In this document: piece by piece, positions 1 to 7,232 of the stretch
Layout: every line of letters starts with the position of its first letter
How positions within the stretch are numbered: the stretch's first letter is position 1
Assembly: GCF_013249015.1 (NCBI RefSeq)
Contig: NZ_JABRPL010000001.1
Span: 482,318 to 546,317 of the forward strand
Source of the DNA: Rathayibacter agropyri
GTDB taxonomy: Bacteria; Actinomycetota; Actinomycetes; Actinomycetales; Microbacteriaceae
DNA: 64,000 nt
Direction of reading: 5' to 3'
Program-made: the position numbers and the translations under genes
Notes under the pieces: model-generated
Told to the model about the DNA's origin: nothing
What the model saw: the letters and a program-made list of their open reading frames with translations, nothing else
Databases searched by the model: none

Positions 1-2
1 GT

Positions 3-236
3 GACCGCGATTCCGCGCGGGATCTGGGCCGTCTCCTGGTTGTTTACCGCACGGCGGAGGGCGAGGAGAAGCGGGCGGTGAAGACGCCGCAGAGGCGGGG
101 CGACGCGTGGATGGCGGGCGAGCCGGCGGCGGTGATCTACGACCCGCGGCGGCCGAATGACGCCGAGCGTTTGATCGTCGGCTTCGGCCGAACTAAGAAG
201 AAGTGGTTCGCTGCGCGCCAGCAACGCGCCAGCTAA
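3..236 (+). CDS. C-terminal part of a DUF3592-like protein (5' cut by window edge)
   Basis: An open frame enters from the left edge and ends at a TAA, giving 77 residues. It carries the stretch AVIYDPRRPNDAERL, followed by a short basic tail (TKKKWFAARQQRAS). A 'YDP..P..A' stretch near the C-terminus is typical of DUF3592-type membrane-associated proteins, so that is the best guess, but the membrane segments would lie outside the window. No function can be assigned. A GC-rich hairpin follows the stop and probably ends the transcript. Confidence 0.5.
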   Translation, partial: DRDSARDLGRLLVVYRTAEGEEKRAVKTPQRRGDAWMAGEPAAVIYDPRRPNDAERLIVGFGRTKKKWFAARQQRAS

Positions 237-243
237 TCCGGAA

Positions 244-268
244 CGGGCCCCCGTCGCCGGAGGGCCCG
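244..268. terminator. GC hairpin between convergent genes
   Basis: Inverted repeat CGGGCCC / GGGCCCG with an 11-base loop, lying between the end of the left partial gene and the end of the GerW-like gene. There is no T run, as is common for actinobacterial terminators. It could serve both strands. Confidence 0.5.
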
Positions 269-299
269 CACACTGTGTCGGAAAAGCTTCTCGGAAGAG

Positions 300-629
300 C
301 TATTTCTTGAGGGCGCGGATGATTCGCGCGAGCGCCTTGCCGGTCACCCAGACAAACGGGATGCCGACCGCGAGCACCGAGATGACATTGGGCTGGAAGC
401 GCAGGCCGAGATCATCCTTGATATAGGCACCGATCGGGATGATCGTGGCCCCGCCACCTCCGCCGCCACCCTCCTGACCGTCCTCGGAGCCGCTGCCGCC
501 GCCGAAGCCGAACCAGCGAAGGGCGACCGGGACAAGCGAGACGCCGTCGACGGTGACGGGCTCGCCGTAAATCGTCGCGGTACCCGCGGTGGTGACGGTG
601 TCGGCCAGGGAGACTGCGATGTTGGGCAT
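300..629 (-). CDS. GerW/YtfJ-family spore-protein homologue
   Basis: A 109-residue protein starting MPNIAVSLADTV; the ATG at 629 is chosen because the domain begins there and the longer frame upstream is arginine-rich noise. It shows the family pattern: a 'tvyGePVtvdGvslVPV' N-terminal half, a glycine-rich centre (GFGGGSG, then seven Gly in a row) and a following 'ATIIPIGAYI' strand. In Bacillus the family includes YtfJ/GerW, needed for spore germination. Actinobacteria of this type are not known to form endospores, so the role here is unknown. The last 25 residues include a hydrophobic stretch (SVLAVGIPFVWV), possibly membrane-attached. It is divergent from the EEP gene, with about 100 bases between them. 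Confidence 0.8.
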   Translation of the reverse strand: MPNIAVSLADTVTTAGTATIYGEPVTVDGVSLVPVALRWFGFGGGSGSEDGQEGGGGGGGATIIPIGAYIKDDLGLRFQPNVISVLAVGIPFVWVTGKALARIIRALKK

Positions 630-729
630 GCTGCGACGGTACTCCGCGCCGCTCAACGTCGACAAGCGGCAGGCCGGGCGTACAGGTCTCGTCCATGTCC
701 TGGCTGCAACGGGCGGGGATAATCGTCGG

Positions 730-1653
730 ATGCCCTCCCGCGCCCGTCGCCGCCGCCCCGTGCGCTCGACGGTCACGGCGACCGTCGCCCTCCTCCTCGC
801 TGTCTTCCTGGCGTTTCACCGTGTGCTCCCCGACCCCGTCGGCTGGCTGTCGGTGCTCGAGATCGGCATCCCCTGGACCGGGCTCGCCGTCCTCCTTCTC
901 ATCGCGGCAGCGGTGAGCCTGCGCTCGCGGGGCACCGCGGCGGCGGTGACCGTGCTGGCGATGGTCTACGGAGTGCTCGTGCTGCCGGTCGCGCTCCCCG
1001 CGCCCGCAGTCCGCTCCGGGTCATTCACCGTCATCAGCCAGAACATCGAGACGAGCGATGATGCGGACCGCCTCGCCGCCGCCCTCGCCTCGCGGGGACC
1101 AGACGTCATCGCACTGCAAGAGCTCGACGGTGCAGCGCGCAAGGCCGTCGACGCCGAACTCTCCGACGAGTACCCCTACTCATTCGTGTCGAGCACGGTT
1201 GGTGTCTGGAGTCGCACGGCGCTCTCGGGCGAAGAGCCGCTCGATCTCGGTCTAGGCTGGGAGCGGGCTCTCGCCGTGGATGTCGGCACACCGGTCGGCA
1301 GCACTCGTTTGTTCGTCGTGCATCTCGCGTCGTTCCGCCCGGGCGACCACGAGGAGCGCGACACCATGCTGTCGGCTCTCGCCGCGGCGCTGAAGGATGA
1401 CACATCCGCAAAGACCCTCGTGGTCGGCGACTTCAACACTCCGACCGACGACCACCTCTTGGCCCCGGTGCTGGCTGAGGCGGGACTCGTGCGCACGGGC
1501 GGCGTCGGCTTCCCGGCGACGTGGCCGTCGCTCCTCCCCCTCGTGGCGCTCGACCATGCGCTCGCCGCTGGAGTGCCGTCGGCGACCCTCGAGGTCCTGC
1601 CCCCCAACGGGTCAGACCACCGGCCGATCAGTCTGACGATCGGCTCCGCATAG
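730..1653 (+). CDS. Membrane-anchored endonuclease/exonuclease/phosphatase family protein
   Basis: A 307-residue protein with three N-terminal hydrophobic segments (about residues 13-33, 41-62 and 70-92) and a C-terminal EEP (DNase I-like) domain facing out. Active-site signatures are visible: 'SQNIE' (metal-site Asn), 'ALQELD' (catalytic Glu), 'VVGDFNTPTDD' (Asp/Asn pair) and 'GSDHRPI' (terminal Asp/His). The family cleaves phosphodiester or phosphomonoester bonds in nucleic acids, phosphoinositides or lipids; the substrate here cannot be read from sequence. ATG 730 is preferred because it starts just before the basic and membrane region, with GGCGGGGA upstream. The 3' end overlaps dinB by 26 bases, tail to tail. 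Confidence 0.85.
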   Translation: MPSRARRRRPVRSTVTATVALLLAVFLAFHRVLPDPVGWLSVLEIGIPWTGLAVLLLIAAAVSLRSRGTAAAVTVLAMVYGVLVLPVALPAPAVRSGSFTVISQNIETSDDADRLAAALASRGPDVIALQELDGAARKAVDAELSDEYPYSFVSSTVGVWSRTALSGEEPLDLGLGWERALAVDVGTPVGSTRLFVVHLASFRPGDHEERDTMLSALAAALKDDTSAKTLVVGDFNTPTDDHLLAPVLAEAGLVRTGGVGFPATWPSLLPLVALDHALAAGVPSATLEVLPPNGSDHRPISLTIGSA

Positions 1654-2908
1654 CAACCGTGTCGCTGATGTCGATGCCCTTCGCAGACTCGGGCGCGGAG
1701 CGCGACAACAGCGAGGCCGGTCGCACGGCTCCGGAACCGAAGCGCGCGGCAACACCGTCGACGGCGAGTTCGGCATCGCGCCAGTCGTCGGAGTCGCTCC
1801 AGAGGGAGAATGCGACGTCGTCGGCCTCAACCAGCTGCTCGCCGCGCACGCCGATGAGGCGGACCGGGCGGCGTAGCGGATTGGCCGACTCGAGCAGCGC
1901 CGACGACGCCTCGAAAAGCACCCGAGCCACGTCCGTCGCCTCGACGAGCGTCCGCGAGCGCGTGAGTGTAGTGAAATCGCCGAAGCGGACCTTTACGGCG
2001 ACCGTCCGGCAGCGCACACCGGAGCGGCGCATCCGCACGGCGACCTTGTCGCAGAGGCGCAGCAGTTCGCGGCGGACGAGTTCGGAATCGGCGACATCGT
2101 CGGCGAAGGTGATCTCGTGGCCGGCGCTCTTCTCCATCTGTCGGGTGTCGACCGGCCGTGGGTCGACTCCGTTCGCGAGCGCGTGGAGGCGGCGACCGCT
2201 GGCCTCGCCGAGCACCGACACGAGCGACGGCAGCGGAGACATCGCGACGTCCGCGACGGTTCGCAGGCCCCGCCGCACCAGCGCCTCCTCGGTGCTCCCG
2301 CCGACCCCCCAGAGGGCGCTGACCGGCAGCGGATCAAGGAACGCGCGGACGCCGTCGGCCGGGACGACGAGCAGCCCGTCGGGTTTGGATCGGCCGGAGG
2401 CGAGCTTCGCGACGAACTTGGTGCTGGCGATGCCGACGGAGCAGGTGAGCCCGAGTTCTGCGTGGACGCGCTGACGGATCTCGGTGCCGATGGCGAACGG
2501 TGAGCCGGAGATCCGGCGTGCCCCGGCGACGTCGAGGAAGGCCTCATCGATGCTGAGACGCTCGACCAGCGGGGTGAAGGAGTCGAAGATCGCCATCACC
2601 CGACGGGAGGCTTCGCGGTAGCGCTCCATGTGCGGCTCGAGCACGACGGCGTGCGGGCAGCGGCGCAGCGCCACCGCCATCGGCATCGCCGAGTTGACGC
2701 CGAACCGGCGCGCCTCGTAGGTCGCGGCGGTCACAACGGAGCGGGCGCCCAGGTGCCCGACGATGACCGGCCGCCCCCGCAGATCGGGACGCTCCAGGAG
2801 TTCGACCGAGGCAAAGAACGCATCCATGTCGATATGCAGAATGCTGGCGCGGGGGTCGTCGAGCGACTCGGCCGTGATCTGCCGGCCACTGCCGTCCTGC
2901 TTGCTCAT
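1628..2908 (-). CDS. dinB: DNA polymerase IV (Y-family)
   Basis: A 426-residue translesion DNA polymerase. The palm begins with HIDMDAFFASVE (catalytic Asp27, steric-gate Phe) and continues to LSIDEAFLDV (catalytic Asp-Glu pair). The thumb helix-hairpin-helix region (PVSALWGVGGSTEEALVRRGL) and the little-finger domain follow. The polymerase is error-prone and bypasses damaged bases; in other bacteria the family is often DNA-damage induced. The extreme C-terminus (about 30 residues) shows no clear QLxLF-type beta-clamp motif. The start is unusual: it sits in three tandem 17-base repeats that each repeat an AGGAC...start-codon unit (see repeat entry). No obvious SOS box was seen upstream. Confidence 0.95.
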   Translation of the reverse strand: MSKQDGSGRQITAESLDDPRASILHIDMDAFFASVELLERPDLRGRPVIVGHLGARSVVTAATYEARRFGVNSAMPMAVALRRCPHAVVLEPHMERYREASRRVMAIFDSFTPLVERLSIDEAFLDVAGARRISGSPFAIGTEIRQRVHAELGLTCSVGIASTKFVAKLASGRSKPDGLLVVPADGVRAFLDPLPVSALWGVGGSTEEALVRRGLRTVADVAMSPLPSLVSVLGEASGRRLHALANGVDPRPVDTRQMEKSAGHEITFADDVADSELVRRELLRLCDKVAVRMRRSGVRCRTVAVKVRFGDFTTLTRSRTLVEATDVARVLFEASSALLESANPLRRPVRLIGVRGEQLVEADDVAFSLWSDSDDWRDAELAVDGVAARFGSGAVRPASLLSRSAPESAKGIDISDTVAMRSRSSD

Positions 2909-2944
2909 GCGTCCTGCTTACTCATGCGTCCTGCCTGCTCACGT
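2894..2944 (-). repeat. Three tandem 17-bp repeats at the dinB start, encoding two mini leader ORFs
   Basis: Three head-to-tail copies of a 17-base unit (GCATGAGYAAGCAGGAC on the minus strand; the outermost copy is slightly diverged and starts with GTG). The innermost copy supplies the dinB ATG and its first codons. Each of the two outer copies reads start-S-K/R-Q-D-A-stop, and each TGA overlaps the next start codon as ATGA. Each copy also contains AGGA about 5 bases before the next start. The arrangement is directly visible; a role in translational coupling is inference. Confidence 0.8.
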
Positions 2945-3053
2945 GCCGTCCTCCGCTCCGCGACTATGCTCGCACGCACCTCCGACACTGACGGAGGGAA
3001 TGGCCACCGCTGCGCTGCGGTTGGGCCGAGCACCACGACGCTCCGGAGAGACC

Positions 3054-3650
3054 ATGACGCACGAGCAGCCCGACTCCCCCACCGCCACCGAGATGAGCCA
3101 CTGGCTCGCCCTGCAGGACCGCGCGCACCGCGCCTTCGAGATCCGGCTCGCGGCCGTCGAGGACTGGTCGGCCCCCACTCCTGACACCGAGTGGGACACC
3201 CGAGCCCTCGTCCTGCATGTCATCCGCGAGCAGCAGCGCGCCCACACGCTCCTCGTAGGCGGTGACGACTCGCCAATCCGCCTCGAGCCCGTGGCGGCCG
3301 ACCTGCGCAGTGAGTGGCGGCGCGTGACCGACCAACTCCGTGCTGCGGCCCGGGCCGTTGATCCCGCCGCAGTCCTCCAGCTCGGCCGCGACGCCGTGAG
3401 CGCGCTCGAACTGCTCCAGGAGCAGGTGGCCGACGTCACCGTGCACGCCTGGGACCTCGCCCGAGCGACCGGCAGCGACGAGCGTCTCGACGACGAACTG
3501 GTGGCGGCCGTTTGGGAGCTGTTCGCCCCGCAGGAGGAGACGCTACGGGCCAGCGGGCTCTACGCCGCACCCGTACCGGTTGATGACACGGCGCCGCTGC
3601 AGAGTCGCCTCCTGGCGATCACAGGGCGGGACGACCGAGTCGCCGCCTGA
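3054..3650 (+). CDS. DinB-like/mycothiol-dependent maleylpyruvate isomerase family protein
   Basis: A 198-residue protein. ATG 3054 is chosen because GGAGAG lies 5 bases upstream and the family N-terminus follows. The first half fits the maleylpyruvate isomerase N-terminal four-helix (DinB-like) fold: 'WDTRALVLHVIREQQ' supplies the metal-site His, and 'DVTVHAWDLARATG' supplies the second His with the HxWDLA signature seen in TIGR03086-type proteins. Such proteins bind a metal and often use mycothiol as cofactor; the actual substrate is unknown. It stands alone between dinB and the NAD-binding gene, all near a common intergenic region. Confidence 0.75.
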   Translation: MTHEQPDSPTATEMSHWLALQDRAHRAFEIRLAAVEDWSAPTPDTEWDTRALVLHVIREQQRAHTLLVGGDDSPIRLEPVAADLRSEWRRVTDQLRAAARAVDPAAVLQLGRDAVSALELLQEQVADVTVHAWDLARATGSDERLDDELVAAVWELFAPQEETLRASGLYAAPVPVDDTAPLQSRLLAITGRDDRVAA

Positions 3651-3745
3651 GCGCGTCAAGGTCTGGGAGGCGCCTCCGCGTCGACGGCAGGATGGAAGGC
3701 ACCACGAACACGGGGCGACCCGCCCCGACGAGGAGAGGAACATCC

Positions 3746-4402
3746 ATGACACGTATCGCCGTCATCGGAGCTCACGGCAAGGTCGGGCAGCAGATCCTGC
3801 ACCTGCTCTACGACGCCGGTCATGAGTCTGTCGGAGTGATCCGCAATCCCGACCATGCCGAGGACATCATCCGATTGGGGAGCGAACCTCTCGTCCACGA
3901 CCTCGAGAACAGCACACCCGAGGCGTTCGCCGAGGCGCTCGGCCACGTCGACGGGATGGTCTTCACGGCCGGCGCCGGCCCCGACTCCGGCCCGGACCGC
4001 AAGAAGACCGTCGACCTGGGCGCCTCGGTGCTTAGCCAGAAAGCCGCCGCGATCGTCGGAGTGCAGCACTTTGTGCAGATCAGCGCTATCGGGGTCGACG
4101 AACCGCTGCCCGAGGACACAGAGGCGGGCTGGAAGGCCTACGTCGAGGCCAAGCGCGACGCTGATGCGGCGCTGCGCGACTCCGGACTGGACTGGACGAT
4201 CCTCCGCCCGGGAGGACTGACCACGGACGAGGGCACCGGCGAGATCACCCTCGGCACCTCCGTCGAGAAGGGCAACATCCCCCGCGCCGACGTTGCGGCG
4301 ACCGTGATCGCGGTGCTGGCGCACCCGACGTCCATCGGCAAGACCTGGGAGATCGTCTCGGGCACGACGCCCATCGACGAGGCGGTTGCCGACGGCGCCT
4401 GA
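3746..4402 (+). CDS. Atypical short-chain dehydrogenase, NAD(P)-binding
   Basis: A 218-residue single-domain Rossmann protein. The dinucleotide-binding loop is IGAHGKVGQQI (GxxGxxG type) directly after the first strand. The segment 'VQISAIGVDEP' and the Lys in 'YVEAKRDADAAL' match the NmrA/YwnB-like NAD(P)H-binding group, which often lacks the classical YxxxK pair. Members are reductases, isomerases or redox sensors; the substrate is unknown. The ATG at 3746 has AGGAGAGG 8 bases upstream. A 12-base palindrome (GGAGGCGCCTCC, 3666-3677) lies in the promoter region and may be an operator or part of a terminator for the gene before. Confidence 0.8.
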   Translation: MTRIAVIGAHGKVGQQILHLLYDAGHESVGVIRNPDHAEDIIRLGSEPLVHDLENSTPEAFAEALGHVDGMVFTAGAGPDSGPDRKKTVDLGASVLSQKAAAIVGVQHFVQISAIGVDEPLPEDTEAGWKAYVEAKRDADAALRDSGLDWTILRPGGLTTDEGTGEITLGTSVEKGNIPRADVAATVIAVLAHPTSIGKTWEIVSGTTPIDEAVADGA

Positions 4403-4422
4403 GTGGCGCCCCGCCTTCTAGA

Positions 4423-6117
4423 GTGGGGCGGGTGAGCACTCACCCGCCCCACCCCTGGATCCACAGCTACGCGCCCGGCGTGCCGACGCAGCTTGAGCTC
4501 CCGACCGGCTCGCTGCTCGACATCGTCGCCGATTCGGCCGAGCGCTATCCGGACAGGGTCGCCCTGGAATTCTTTGGCCGCTCGACCAGCTACTCGCAAC
4601 TCGCCGACCAGATCGAGCGGGCGGCGGAGGGGCTTCGGCGACTCGGAGTGCGCGCGGGTGATCCCGTCGCCCTGGTGCTGCCGAATTGCCCGCAGCACGT
4701 CGTGGCCTTCTACGCCGTGCTCCGCCTCGGCGCCGTCGTGGTCGAGCACAATCCGCTCTACACCCCGCGGGAGCTTCGCCACCAGTTCGAGGACCACGGT
4801 GCTCGCATCGCCATCGCCTGGAACCGCGTCGTGCCCGTGGTGCAGGATCTGCCGGCCGACCTGGGGGTCGAGACCGTCATCGCCGTCAATCTGACTCGTG
4901 CAATGCCCGCGCCGACCCGCGCGGCGCTGCGCCTGCCGCTGAAGAAGGCGCGGGAGTCGCGCTCCGCTCTGACCGGTCCGGTTCAGGGCGCCATCGACTG
5001 GGAGTCGCTCCTGCGCCGCCGGATCGACGCCGCGCACCCGCGACCGACCGCGGATGACCTCGCGGTCATCCAGTACACCAGCGGCACGACCGGCACCCCC
5101 AAGGGCGCCGAGCTGACGCATGCGAATCTGACCGCGAACGCCGCACAGTCACGCGCCTGGGTGCCGCAGGTGCGGCGCGGCGACTGCGTCGTTTACGCTG
5201 TTCTGCCGATGTTCCACGCCTACGGCTTGACGCTGTGCCTGACGTTCGCGATGAGCATGGGCGCCAGGCTCGTGCTGTTCCCGAAGTTCGACCCGGACCT
5301 CGTGCTCAAGGTCGTCCGGAAGCATCCGGCCACGTTCCTGCCCGCCGTCCCCCCGATCGCCGAGCGTCTGGCCCGGCGGGCCGAGGAGCGCGGCATCTCG
5401 CTGCACGGCATCGAGATCGCGATCTCGGGGGCGATGCCGCTCGATCCCGCGCTGGTGGAGTCATTCGAGGCGCTGACGGGCGGCACGCTGGTCGAGGGCT
5501 ACGGACTGTCTGAGACGTCGCCGGTGCTGATGGCCAATCCGGTCGGGCCGACGCGCCGCGCGGGCACTGTCGGCCTGCCGCTACCCGGGACCGACGTGCG
5601 AATCGTCGATCCGGACGACCCCTCCACCGAGCTGCCAGCGGGCGAGCAGGGCGAGCTTGTGGTGCGCGGTCCGCAGGTGTTCCGTGGCTATCACCGCAAG
5701 CCGGAGGAGACGGCGGCCGCCTTCACAACCGACGGCTGGTTCCGCACGGGCGACATCGCGACGATTGACGGCGACGGCTTCGTACGCATCGTTGACCGGA
5801 TCAAGGAGCTCATCATCACGGGCGGCTTCAACGTGTCCCCCTCCGAGGTGGAGGAGGTGCTGCTGCGCTTGCCCGCGGTCCGCGAGGTCGCGGTGGTGGG
5901 TCTGCCGGGCGCCCGCAACGGTGAGACAGTGGCAGCCGCCGTCGTGCTCGAGCCCGGAGCGCACCTGGACATCGAGGCGGCCCGCGCCGCGGTGCGCGAG
6001 GCGCTCACTCCCTACAAGGTGCCCAAGCGCATCACCGTCGTGGACGAGCTGCCGCGAAGCATGATCGGCAAGGTGTTGCGCCGCAAGGTCGCGGCGATGC
6101 TCGCCGAGCGCGACTGA
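4423..6117 (+). CDS. AMP-forming acyl-CoA synthetase (long-chain fatty acid CoA ligase type)
   Basis: About 560 residues of the adenylate-forming (ANL) superfamily. Signatures appear in order: the P-loop-like YTSGTTGTPKGAELTH, 'YGLSETSPV', 'GWFRTGDIATIDGDGF', the hinge 'RIKELIITGGFNVSPSEVEE', and near the end the catalytic Lys in PRSMIGKVLRRK. It activates a carboxylic acid as acyl-AMP, then forms the CoA thioester; the length and the N-terminus (W.HSYAPGVPTQLELP) resemble FadD-type ligases. Two GTG starts are possible, 4423 and 4432; 4432 removes only three residues and may be the true one. A strong hairpin follows the stop. Confidence 0.9.
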   Translation: MGRVSTHPPHPWIHSYAPGVPTQLELPTGSLLDIVADSAERYPDRVALEFFGRSTSYSQLADQIERAAEGLRRLGVRAGDPVALVLPNCPQHVVAFYAVLRLGAVVVEHNPLYTPRELRHQFEDHGARIAIAWNRVVPVVQDLPADLGVETVIAVNLTRAMPAPTRAALRLPLKKARESRSALTGPVQGAIDWESLLRRRIDAAHPRPTADDLAVIQYTSGTTGTPKGAELTHANLTANAAQSRAWVPQVRRGDCVVYAVLPMFHAYGLTLCLTFAMSMGARLVLFPKFDPDLVLKVVRKHPATFLPAVPPIAERLARRAEERGISLHGIEIAISGAMPLDPALVESFEALTGGTLVEGYGLSETSPVLMANPVGPTRRAGTVGLPLPGTDVRIVDPDDPSTELPAGEQGELVVRGPQVFRGYHRKPEETAAAFTTDGWFRTGDIATIDGDGFVRIVDRIKELIITGGFNVSPSEVEEVLLRLPAVREVAVVGLPGARNGETVAAAVVLEPGAHLDIEAARAAVREALTPYKVPKRITVVDELPRSMIGKVLRRKVAAMLAERD

Positions 6118-6127
6118 TCCGACGAGA

Positions 6128-6162
6128 AGGGCCCACGACCCCAGCAGGTGGTCGCGGGCCCT
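6128..6162. terminator. Bidirectional hairpin terminator
   Basis: AGGGCCCACGACC pairs with GGTCGCGGGCCCT (13 bp, one mismatch, 9-base loop) between the convergent ends of the acyl-CoA ligase and the glycine-rich protein gene. Confidence 0.75.
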
Positions 6163-6190
6163 CGTGTAACAGGCGCTCGTGTATCAGGGG

Positions 6191-6844
6191 TCAGAAGCCG
6201 AAGTCGCCACCACCGAAGTCACCACCGCCACCAAAGTCGCCGCCAAAGTCACCACCGCCGGAATCACCCCAGCCGCCGGAGTCGCCACCGTCCGCGCCAC
6301 CCGCCTCTCCGCCGCCGTCCGCCGCTGCGTCGCCGTCGCCCGAGGCGTAGTCGCCGCCCGCGTCGGGCAGGAAAGCACCCGCGATGGCCGAGCCGATGGC
6401 GAAGCCTGCGATGGTGCCGAGCATCGAGGAGGCGAGCATGCCGCCAAAGCCCATCCCGCCTCCGCCTGCGAATCGCCGCTCCATGAAGCCGGGCTGGCGC
6501 AGTTCGCTGCGGGTCGCCGACTGCGCCAGCGTGCGCGGGTCATCGTCCTGGGGCGCGTCGCCCGCGGGTGCTCCCTGGCTCAGTTCGCGGAAGACCTGCT
6601 GCCGCTGCTCGGGAGTCAGCTGCTCGAAAGCTTCGCGGTGGACCTGCTCGATCGCCTCCGGCGGTGCGGTGCGGAGCAGGTAGCGGTAGCGTTCGATGGC
6701 CCTCTCGTCGTCGCTGCGCGGTGAGGCAGCGGGTGGCGTGCCGTACTCGGGCCGGCGGTCACCGGCCCGGGGTGGTGCGTAGTCGGCTCGGCGAGCGTTC
6801 TCGGGCTGCTCGTCGCGGCCGAGCAGTCGGTCCAGGAATCCCAT
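6191..6844 (-). CDS. Hypothetical protein with glycine-rich C-terminal tail
   Basis: A 217-residue protein of unknown function. It starts with an amphipathic MGFLDRLLGR segment and has a charged, probably helical central part (residues 45-90, e.g. 'AFEQLTPEQRQQVFREL'). A small-residue hydrophobic stretch follows (GMLASSMLGTIAGFAIGSAIAG, about residues 133-154). The tail is low-complexity and ends in repeats of GGGDFGG/GDFGGGDFGF. The 'glycine-rich hydrophobic helix, then GGDFGG tail' layout is seen in uncharacterised actinobacterial proteins; a membrane or assembly role is possible but not shown. AGGAGGAG lies just upstream of the ATG. Confidence 0.75.
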   Translation of the reverse strand: MGFLDRLLGRDEQPENARRADYAPPRAGDRRPEYGTPPAASPRSDDERAIERYRYLLRTAPPEAIEQVHREAFEQLTPEQRQQVFRELSQGAPAGDAPQDDDPRTLAQSATRSELRQPGFMERRFAGGGGMGFGGMLASSMLGTIAGFAIGSAIAGAFLPDAGGDYASGDGDAAADGGGEAGGADGGDSGGWGDSGGGDFGGDFGGGGDFGGGDFGF

Positions 6845-7001
6845 GATCTCCTCCTCAGCGCCTCGTCATCGGGCGCAGGGCCCACCGTAGGCCCTCTTCG
6901 TTGCTCCGGCTCGCAGGATCGTGGTGGCTCCCCGAACGGGTGTCATTCGGCGTGCCGCGAACGGTTGTGCGAGCCGAAGGTGGACACGGAGCGGCAGCGC
7001 G

Positions 7002-7184
7002 TCACCGCTGCTTCGGGATGACCAACCACATCACGAGATAGGCGATGATCTGCGGCCCGGGGAGCAAACACGAGAGCACGAAAAGGAGCCGCACCACGAA
7101 GGGGCTCCAACCGAAACGGCGGGCGAGACCGGCACAGACGCCGGCAATGATCCTGCCCCGACGGGGGCGCACGAGAGTAGCCAT
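7002..7184 (-). CDS. PspC domain-containing small membrane protein
   Basis: A 60-residue PspC-domain protein: 'RPRRGRIIAGVCAGLARRFGWSPFVVRLLF' followed by one hydrophobic segment ending LVMWLVIPKQR. PspC proteins are inner-membrane partners of phage-shock or two-component systems; stand-alone actinobacterial members are of unknown function. A perfect GGAGGT sits immediately before the ATG, which is unusually close. A GTG four codons inside (7172) has better spacing, and a longer start (7220) lacks any ribosome site. Confidence 0.8.
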   Translation of the reverse strand: MATLVRPRRGRIIAGVCAGLARRFGWSPFVVRLLFVLSCLLPGPQIIAYLVMWLVIPKQR

Positions 7185-7232
7185 ACCTCCAGCCTCTCCT
7201 AGGCCGCCTGGATGCGGCATCCGGGAAACCCC

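Noticed and set aside
1521..2503. Plus-strand ORFs opposite dinB
   Set aside because: Antisense shadows of DNA polymerase IV.
2763..3053. N-terminal extension of the DinB-like protein
   Set aside because: Upstream codons lie inside dinB and the promoter region; the GGAGAG-preceded ATG at 3054 is a better start.
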